Assembly (NCBI GenBank): GCA_947306315.1
Contig: CAMZGF010000013.1
Span: 1-13,563 of the forward strand
DNA: 13,563 bases
Origin: an uncultured Candidatus Saccharibacteria bacterium
GTDB lineage: Bacteria; Patescibacteriota; Saccharimonadia; Saccharimonadales; Saccharimonadaceae
Direction: 5' to 3'
Part shown: in pieces, positions 1 to 4,135 of the stretch
Layout of the letters: each line of letters starts with the position of its first letter
Position numbering within the stretch: position 1 is the first letter of the stretch
Position numbers and translations under genes: made by a program
The notes under the pieces: generated by a model
Databases searched by the model: none
What the model was told of the DNA's origin: nothing
Seen by the model: only the letters and a program-made list of their open reading frames with translations

Positions 1-12
1 GTCGCCAGGCTT

Positions 13-79
13 TGTAAATTTCGAAGAAATTTACATTTGGTTCCGAAGACGAGCCCCGCGAGTCTACGGAAACCGTAGA
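13..79. repeat. Two perfect short hairpins at the left edge
   Basis: Positions 13-22 and 26-35 form a perfect 10-bp inverted repeat with a 3-base spacer. Positions 63-69 (TCTACGG) and 73-79 (CCGTAGA) form a 7-bp one with an AAA spacer. Neither is followed by a convincing T-run, so I do not call them terminators. They could belong to a gene cut by the edge: on the minus strand an ATG at 92-90, preceded by an AGGTG Shine-Dalgarno-like sequence, opens a frame with no stop to position 1 (30 codons, beginning MIRYIYGF). That is too short to judge. It would be divergent from der. Confidence 0.5.
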
Positions 80-117
80 TATATCTTATCATCTTTCACC
101 TTTTTTCGCAAGAGCAC

Positions 118-146
118 TTTTCAAAACATAAAAATTATGTTATAAT
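118..146 (+). promoter_or_regulatory. der promoter, extended -10, near-leaderless
   Basis: TATAAT at 141-146 is preceded by TG at 138-139 (extended -10). A weak -35 (TTTTCA, 118-123) sits at 17-bp spacing. The predicted start of transcription is about 153, only 3 nt before the ATG at 156, with no Shine-Dalgarno sequence. The -10 lies within a short palindrome (AATTAT gtt ATAATT, 133-147). Confidence 0.75.
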
Positions 147-155
147 TACTCTGTT

Positions 156-1583
156 ATGAGTAAGCAAAAAATCGTCGCTTTAATCGGTCAAACCAACGCT
201 GGTAAATCAAGCCTTTTAAACCGCATGGCACATAAAAGTATTGCCATCGTCGCGCGCGAAGAAGGTACTACCCGCGATAACGTCAGTGCAAAAATTGACG
301 ATGCATTTTTATTGATCGATACTGCTGGTCTTAAAAACCCAGAAGACGATTTTGAAGCATCAATCCAGGACCAAATCCAAGATGCTGTCGACACAGCTGA
401 CCTCATTTTACTTACGCTCGACTCGAGCAAATATCCTTCACAGAAAGACAAGGACATTGCTCGCACTGCTCTAAAATCAAGAAAGCCAGTCTTTCTTATT
501 CTCAACAAATCAGACCTCGGCGAATCTCTTGATGATTCAGAATTCTTAAAGCTCGGCATTAAAAACTACGATACTTTCAGAACTTCTGCAACTACTGGTC
601 AGGGAATTGAAGCCCTTAAATCTGCGATAAAAAACAATCTCGGCGTAAAGACTGGCCAAAATCCAGACAACGAAAAAGAGCGCCCAATAAAACTCGCTCT
701 TATCGGCCGTCCAAATGTTGGCAAATCAAGCCTCTTCAATAAGCTCGCAAAGAAACAGCAGGCTGTTGTTAGCTCACGTCAAGGCACGACCCGTGACGTC
801 AACCGCGTTGAAATTAAGTACAAAGGCCAAACTATTGAAATTCTTGATACTGCCGGTCTCAGAAAACCTGGCAAACGCGAAGTTGGTATCGAAAAATTCT
901 CAGCTATCCGCACCCTCGCCGCAATTGAAGAAGCTGATATTTGCGCACTCCTCATCGATTCAAAAGAACCACATTCTAAGCTCGACCAATCTCTCGCCGG
1001 CCAAATCGTTGAAGCCGGCAAAGGCATCATCGTCGTCCTCACAAAAGCCGATCTCCTTGACAACTCGAAACCGTTTGTCTCAACTATTTCTGACAAAAAG
1101 CACAGTGACAAGGAAGAAGCTCCAAAATACACCGAAATCGACAATATTCTCGACAACCTCGAGCATGATCTTGACTTCTTGCCATTCGCTCCAGTCCTTA
1201 TCACAAGCTCAGAAACCGGTAAAAACGTTACTCGTATTTTCGATTTAACCCTCGAAATTGATTCCGCTAGACATACCGAAATTAAAACTTCCGATCTTAA
1301 CAAGATCCTTCGCGAAGCAGTTGTCGCTCATCCACCAGCAGGTCTTAAGAATACCCATCCAAAGCCAAAGTACATCGTCCAAACCGACATAACACCACCT
1401 TGGTTTGTTATTCATGGCCGCGAAATGGAACTCCTCCACTGGTCATACAAACGCTACTTAGAACGCAAAATCCGCGAAACATATCCATTTGTCGGCACTC
1501 CAATTAAATTTAGTTGGCATAACGACCGCGTTCAAGGAAAACGTAAAGATAAATCTCGAAAAAACTTCAAAACTTCTGAATAA
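156..1583 (+). CDS. der: Ribosome-assembly GTPase Der (EngA)
   Basis: Der is a double-GTPase that acts in the cytoplasm in late assembly of the 50S subunit. The 475-residue product has the full family layout and normal length. The first G domain has P-loop GQTNAGKS (11-18), TTRD, DTAG (55-58) and NKSD (117-120). The second has GRPNVGKS (184-191), TTRD, DTAG (231-234) and TKAD (296-299). The C-terminal KH-like domain (about 390-475) includes PPWFVIHGRE and a GTPIKF motif. Oddities: the first P-loop has Q-T where the family usually has R-P, the first G3 is DTAG rather than the usual DTGG, and the second G4 is TKAD rather than NKxD. There is also a lysine/acid-rich insertion around residues 305-325. 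The start at 156 is the first ATG after the predicted transcription start, and the protein aligns from its first residues. The frame and motifs make the assignment firm. Confidence 0.97.
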   Translation: MSKQKIVALIGQTNAGKSSLLNRMAHKSIAIVAREEGTTRDNVSAKIDDAFLLIDTAGLKNPEDDFEASIQDQIQDAVDTADLILLTLDSSKYPSQKDKDIARTALKSRKPVFLILNKSDLGESLDDSEFLKLGIKNYDTFRTSATTGQGIEALKSAIKNNLGVKTGQNPDNEKERPIKLALIGRPNVGKSSLFNKLAKKQQAVVSSRQGTTRDVNRVEIKYKGQTIEILDTAGLRKPGKREVGIEKFSAIRTLAAIEEADICALLIDSKEPHSKLDQSLAGQIVEAGKGIIVVLTKADLLDNSKPFVSTISDKKHSDKEEAPKYTEIDNILDNLEHDLDFLPFAPVLITSSETGKNVTRIFDLTLEIDSARHTEIKTSDLNKILREAVVAHPPAGLKNTHPKPKYIVQTDITPPWFVIHGREMELLHWSYKRYLERKIRETYPFVGTPIKFSWHNDRVQGKRKDKSRKNFKTSE

Positions 1584-1585
1584 TG

Positions 1586-1594
1586 TGTTAAAAT
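1586..1594 (+). promoter_or_regulatory. Possible extended -10 for the small cistron
   Basis: TGTTAAAAT directly follows the der stop codon and matches the TGnTAnnnT pattern of the other promoters here. No good -35 is visible; the 17-bp position falls inside der. Transcription would start near 1601, just ahead of the hairpin at 1605-1621, so that hairpin would sit at the 5' end of the small-gene message. Confidence 0.4.
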
Positions 1595-1604
1595 TAAATA
1601 TAAG

Positions 1605-1630
1605 TGGGCCACATCGGCCCATTTTATATT
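1605..1630 (+). terminator. Hairpin after der, possible terminator
   Basis: TGGGCC (1605-1610) and GGCCCA (1616-1621) form a perfect 6-bp stem with a 5-base loop, followed by an AT-rich run (TTTTATATT). The tail is weaker than a standard U-tract. It may end der or act as a 5' hairpin of the next transcript. Confidence 0.5.
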
Positions 1631-1687
1631 AAGGTGTATTAGAGCGAAAAATCGCCGACACCTAGCACATTAAAAGGAGGTATTTGT

Positions 1688-1879
1688 ATGAGTAAACTCG
1701 AAAACAAAAACTTAGAGGTGGAGGTACAAGATGACAAAAAAGAAGAAAAAGGTCAGTATGATCGCCAGTATAGGAATCATTGCGATACTTGTCATACCAA
1801 CCGTGCTAATGCACGACCCTCTAAGGGATACGGTAAAAGAAGCGGTGGATATCCCGCGAGAAATAGCCGTACGAGATAA
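1688..1879 (+). CDS. Small overlapping ORF A, unknown
   Basis: I do not recognise this 63-codon frame. Its start is supported by one of the strongest Shine-Dalgarno sequences in the window (AAAAGGAGG, 1672-1680) seven bases before the ATG. The first 22 residues are acidic/lysine-rich (MSKLENKNLEVEVQ, then DDKKEEK). The rest overlaps ORF B in another frame and is rich in R, G, Y and N, with a CDTCH motif that resembles a haem- or metal-binding CxxCH but has no export signal. It may be a real short protein, a leader peptide whose translation feeds the ORF B start at 1731, or the true start of a single gene joined to ORF B by a +1 frameshift or sequence error at the A-rich run near 1736-1751. 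The first part is more credible than the overlapping tail. Confidence 0.4.
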   Translation: MSKLENKNLEVEVQDDKKEEKGQYDRQYRNHCDTCHTNRANARPSKGYGKRSGGYPARNSRTR

Positions 1880-1952
1880 AAAGGAAAAAACGCAAAAAAG
1901 ACGCCTTTTCCCAGAAGGTCTCACCAAGAGAATGCCCAACGAGGTAAGATAA
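1731..1952 (+). CDS. Small single-pass membrane protein, unknown
   Basis: The 73-residue product is unrecognised but looks real. It has a lysine-rich N-terminus (MTKKKKK), a single hydrophobic segment (about residues 9-27, ASIGIIAILVIPTVLM) and a charged tail of about 45 residues rich in K, R and E. The positive N-terminus would favour an N-in orientation with the tail outside the membrane, or a signal-anchor. GGAGG (1720-1724) lies six bases before the ATG, inside ORF A. The stop is followed by a small hairpin (1952-1966) and then by a strong terminator at 1994-2021, so this is the last gene of its transcript. Codon choice (many ATA, CGA, ACG, AGG, GCG) differs from der and topA, which favour ATC, CGC and CTC; this may mean low expression or transfer. 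Confidence 0.6.
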   Translation: MTKKKKKVSMIASIGIIAILVIPTVLMHDPLRDTVKEAVDIPREIAVRDKKEKTQKRRLFPEGLTKRMPNEVR

Positions 1953-1993
1953 GCCATTTTATGGCTGACGAACCTCAACCATATCCCCCCTTA

Positions 1994-2021
1994 AGGGCCC
2001 CTAATTCTAGGGGCCTTTTTT
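1994..2021 (+). terminator. Rho-independent terminator of the small cistron
   Basis: GGCCCCTA (1996-2003) and TAGGGGCC (2008-2015) form a perfect 8-bp GC-rich stem with a 4-base loop, followed by six Ts. Confidence 0.9.
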
Positions 2022-2028
2022 CTATCTA

Positions 2029-2057
2029 TTGACTTTATTCCGCTTATGTGATATAAT
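2029..2057 (+). promoter_or_regulatory. Near-consensus promoter of a very short transcript
   Basis: TTGACT (2029-2034), a 17-bp spacer and TATAAT (2052-2057) with an upstream TG (extended -10) make one of the two best promoters in the window. Transcription would begin near 2064 and meets a strong hairpin at 2087 after only about 23 nt. Confidence 0.8.
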
Positions 2058-2063
2058 AAGAAT

Positions 2064-2120
2064 ATAAAAGGTTAACCAATACGCAGATGCACCTCTACCA
2101 AGAGGTGCATTTCCGTTTTT
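2064..2120 (+). ncRNA. Candidate ~57-nt RNA or pth leader
   Basis: A strong promoter and a strong hairpin enclose about 57 nt with no gene-sized frame. The 5' part contains an 8-bp palindrome (GGTTAACC, 2070-2077). An 11-codon frame (ATG at 2087) lies exactly in the hairpin but has no Shine-Dalgarno sequence at proper spacing. It could be a tiny RNA, or an attenuated leader reading through into pth at 2157. Confidence 0.4.
2087..2120 (+). terminator. Terminator-like hairpin before pth
   Basis: ATGCACCTCT (2087-2096) and AGAGGTGCAT (2101-2110) form a perfect 10-bp stem with an ACCA loop, followed by TTCCGTTTTT. The U-tract is interrupted by CCG, so termination may be partial. Confidence 0.65.
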
Positions 2121-2141
2121 AAACATCAGAAATCACCCCCG

Positions 2142-2150
2142 TGATATAAT
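2142..2150 (+). promoter_or_regulatory. pth promoter, leaderless
   Basis: TGATATAAT gives an extended -10 with perfect TATAAT at 2145-2150. The predicted transcription start coincides with the A of the ATG at 2157. No -35 and no Shine-Dalgarno sequence are visible. Confidence 0.7.
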
Positions 2151-2156
2151 AAAGAC

Positions 2157-2678
2157 ATGAAATTAGTCGTTGGCTTCGGAAACCCCGGAAATATGTATAA
2201 TTTTACCCGCCACAACACTGGATTTTTGGCGCTTGATTTTTATGCAAAAATCAAGAAAATCGACTGGGGAAAAACTGACAAATTTGATGCAAAATTCTTC
2301 CGTATCGGTGATACTTTCTTCATAAAACCCCAAACCTTCTATAACGACGTCGGAAAATCTATCGCCGCTTTTAAAAATTTCTATAAAATAAAAAATAACG
2401 ATTTATTAATTATCTGCGACGACTTCAATATTGAATTCGGCAAACTCCGCCTCAGGGAAAAGGGAAGCGCCGGCGGCAATAATGGTCTAAAATCAACCAT
2501 CGAATCTATCGGAACAGATAGCTTTCCACGCCTACGCGTTGGTACTGCAAACGACAGTCTAAGGAAAAAGATCGGCGATACCGATTTTGTGCTCGGAAAA
2601 TACACCAACAGCGAACGCGAAAGTCTCCCGACAATCCTCCGCGAAATCTCTGAAAAAATCGACGAATTCATCGCTTAG
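2157..2678 (+). CDS. pth: Peptidyl-tRNA hydrolase
   Basis: Pth cleaves the ester bond of peptidyl-tRNAs dropped by stalled ribosomes, recycling tRNA in the cytoplasm. The 173-residue product is slightly shorter than the E. coli enzyme. It shows the family signatures in order: GFGNPG (6-11, with the conserved Asn9), RHNTGF with catalytic His19, KPQTFYN (57-63), CDDFN with Asp88 at the position of the catalytic aspartate, and GSAGGNNGLKS (103-113). Two usual positions differ. The Met before the conserved Asn of the KPxTFMN motif is Tyr62, and the His of GGHNGL is Asn108. Both lie in the substrate-binding cleft of the known enzyme; the core catalytic residues remain. The start is the first ATG after a perfect -10. 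The stop overlaps the stop of the convergent dprA by four bases, leaving no room for a terminator between them. Confidence 0.96.
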   Translation: MKLVVGFGNPGNMYNFTRHNTGFLALDFYAKIKKIDWGKTDKFDAKFFRIGDTFFIKPQTFYNDVGKSIAAFKNFYKIKNNDLLIICDDFNIEFGKLRLREKGSAGGNNGLKSTIESIGTDSFPRLRVGTANDSLRKKIGDTDFVLGKYTNSERESLPTILREISEKIDEFIA

Positions 2679-3607
2679 CTTAGAATCCACTGGTTATTAT
2701 ATTCTCTCTTAACGATGCCACGAATTTCTAGCATCGTAATCGCCATATTAAACCTCGAAACGTCAAAATTGGGCTTTTTCTTTCTTATTTTGTCCAATAT
2801 TTCCTCACCAGAAGAAATGCCACAAGAAAGCGCTTTTAATACCTCAGTTTCATCGGGGGTAGAGCCAAAAAGATCAATTTTTTGTTTTCTTCGGTGCCGC
2901 ACTGAACCAGAAAACAACACATTTAAAACATCCTCAACACAGTTTACCGCCGAAGCCCCCTTATTGAATAGCTGATTACATCCCCTGGACATCTGTCTCG
3001 AGACATCACCGGGCAAGGCAAAAAGCGGTACCCCCTGCTCTAGAGCATGCGACGCCGTGTTTAAAGAACCAGATCGAAGATCGGCCTCTATAATAATTAC
3101 AGCGTCAGAAATCGCCGAAATTAATCGATTTCTCTCTAAAAATGACGTCTTTGGATAGTATTTTTCACCCACTGCAATCTCCGAAAAAACACACCCATTT
3201 TTATCTAAAATTTCCCGAAATAGTCCAGCATTTTCCGCCGGATATATTTTGTTTATAGGAGTACCGAGAAAAGCAATTGTGCGTCCACCACTAGCCAAAG
3301 CACCCCTGTGCGCTGCCGCATCTATACCTACAGCCATCCCCGACACAATAATCACCCCCATCTCAGCCAACTCTTTTGCTAATTTAAAGGCCCAAGCCTC
3401 ACCATAGGCGGTCATTTTTCGTGCACCAACAATCGCCACCGTTCGCGGGCGCCCTTTCCCCTCGAGGGGGAAACGCGAAGAAGACTCCAAATCCCCCTCA
3501 TTTTTTGGAATTTCCCCATAATAAAATAACTTATTAGGACTATCCTCAAGATATTCCAACCGTTTTAGATAATCTGAATCAGACAAAAAGACTTCCTTTA
3601 TCTCCAT
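2675..3607 (-). CDS. dprA: DNA-processing protein DprA (Smf)
   Basis: DprA binds incoming single-stranded DNA and loads RecA during natural transformation. The 310-residue product has a short N-terminal region, a Rossmann-like DprA core (about 57-230) and a C-terminal winged helix (about 250-310). Visible core motifs are VAIVGARKMTAYG (57-69), SGMAVGIDAAAH (89-100), IYPAEN (121-126), ERNRLIS (158-164), EADLRSGSLNTA (174-185) and FALPG (196-200). The start at 3607 is supported by AAAGGAG four bases upstream. Between YYGEIP and the first core strand lies an extended 21-residue linker containing RFPLEGKGRP, encoded by a GC-rich palindrome (3442-3479) that looks like an inserted repeat. The gene runs opposite to pth and topA and is divergent from the RNA promoter at 3701. 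Confidence 0.95.
   Translation of the reverse strand: MEIKEVFLSDSDYLKRLEYLEDSPNKLFYYGEIPKNEGDLESSSRFPLEGKGRPRTVAIVGARKMTAYGEAWAFKLAKELAEMGVIIVSGMAVGIDAAAHRGALASGGRTIAFLGTPINKIYPAENAGLFREILDKNGCVFSEIAVGEKYYPKTSFLERNRLISAISDAVIIIEADLRSGSLNTASHALEQGVPLFALPGDVSRQMSRGCNQLFNKGASAVNCVEDVLNVLFSGSVRHRRKQKIDLFGSTPDETEVLKALSCGISSGEEILDKIRKKKPNFDVSRFNMAITMLEIRGIVKREYNNQWILS
3442..3479. repeat. GC-rich palindromic element inside dprA
   Basis: The outer arms TTCGCG (3442-3447) and CGCGAA (3474-3479) flank an inner near-palindrome: TTTCCCCTC (3455-3463) against GAGGGGGAAA (3464-3473), with a perfect 12-mer CCCCTCGAGGGG at its centre. It is far more GC-rich than the neighbouring sequence and encodes an in-frame linker extension in DprA, as expected of a REP- or MITE-like element tolerated in a coding region. 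Confidence 0.6.
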
Positions 3608-3700
3608 ATCGCTCCTTTCTGCGCCACAAATTGCGCTTATGGCTTTTTTCCAGAAATATTTTATACTACTTGCAATATTTAATTTTTCTGTAAAAAAGTG

Positions 3701-3729
3701 TTGACTTTTATTTTTCGATATGGTATAAT
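3701..3729 (+). promoter_or_regulatory. Strong promoter of the structured RNA
   Basis: TTGACT (3701-3706), a 17-bp spacer and TATAAT (3724-3729) preceded by TGG (extended -10). Transcription should begin near 3736. Confidence 0.85.
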
Positions 3730-3735
3730 AAAGAC

Positions 3736-4083
3736 AGTTAGAGGTTATAAGCGAACAGAAATGTCCCAGCCTCTATACCGCACCTAAATAAGTCATAATT
3801 TCTGTTATTCAGTATAACAGAAGTTGCGTGTTCTTAAAAGCTTTCGACTTATAAATTGTCTTTTATCGTTTATAAGTTATATAGTATTACCTCCACTATG
3901 AAAGCACCGTTTAAGAACATAGCAACCCCTATAACCGGCGGGCCCCAATTTGTGTGAGGTGGGTCACGCTCCGGGGTTCTCCCGGTGTCACTAATAGAGA
4001 GATGCGTTATAGGGATTACAAAGAGCCTCTGATTGGGACTAGGTGATGCCCACCCTTACCTAGTTCCAATTAGAGGCTTTTTG
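3736..4083 (+). ncRNA. Structured non-coding RNA of unknown family
   Basis: The segment from a near-consensus promoter to a strong terminator (about 348 nt) holds no gene-sized frame but is packed with perfect inverted repeats. These are 3739-3746/3768-3775 (8 bp, one G-U), 3800-3808/3814-3822 (9 bp), 3824-3838/3910-3925 (15 bp with one bulge), nested inside it 3847-3855/3869-3877 (9 bp), 3927-3935/4006-4014 (9 bp) enclosing a GC-rich domain with 3971-3975/3981-3985, and the terminal 21-bp stem. The size suggests tmRNA or RNase P RNA. However, I find no GAGGAAAGTCC or ACAGAA...GGCTTA signature of RNase P, no TTCGAC start or tRNA-like T arm of tmRNA, and no 4.5S SRP tetraloop core. topA has its own promoter downstream, so this is not simply a topA leader. 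It is either a highly divergent housekeeping RNA or a new class. Confidence 0.75.
4024..4082 (+). terminator. Long-stem terminator of the structured RNA
   Basis: AGCCTCT, ATTGG and ACTAGGT (4024-4044) pair with ACCTAGT, CCAAT and AGAGGCT (4058-4078) as a 21-bp stem interrupted only by two G-U pairs, with a 13-base loop and a following TTTT. Upstream AAA (4020-4022) can extend pairing into the T-run. AGCCTCT also occurs at 3768-3774, so the terminal stem can compete with the 5' hairpin. Confidence 0.9.
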
Positions 4084-4099
4084 TTGTCTTAAGTCCGAC

Positions 4100-4126
4100 T
4101 TGACAAATCATGTTAAAATATATAAT
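4100..4126 (+). promoter_or_regulatory. topA promoter
   Basis: TTGACA (4100-4105) and TATAAT (4121-4126) are 15 bp apart; an overlapping extended -10, TGTTAAAAT (4111-4119), is the alternative. The first would start transcription near 4133 (ATG at 4136), the second near 4126 (ATG at 4127). A TTG start at 4100 can be rejected because it is the -35 element. Confidence 0.7.
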
Positions 4127-4135
4127 ATGTCAAGT

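Noticed and set aside
1..92. Minus-strand partial gene starting at 92
   Set aside because: Only 30 codons are visible, another minus-strand frame and two plus-strand frames are also open over most of it, and perfect hairpins lie inside; kept only as a remark.
1776..1790. CxxCH motif in ORF A as a c-type haem site
   Set aside because: The frame has no export signal, and the motif lies in the part that overlaps ORF B, where it is probably incidental.
3736..4083. RNase P RNA, tmRNA or T-box assignment for the structured RNA
   Set aside because: The conserved core motifs of RNase P and tmRNA were looked for and not found. The T-box-like stretch GAGGTGGGTCACG (from 3956) lacks the full motif, and no synthetase gene follows.
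4100..4135. TTG start for topA at 4100
   Set aside because: TTGACA here is the -35 element; the family N-terminus begins at the ATG at 4136 (or 4127).
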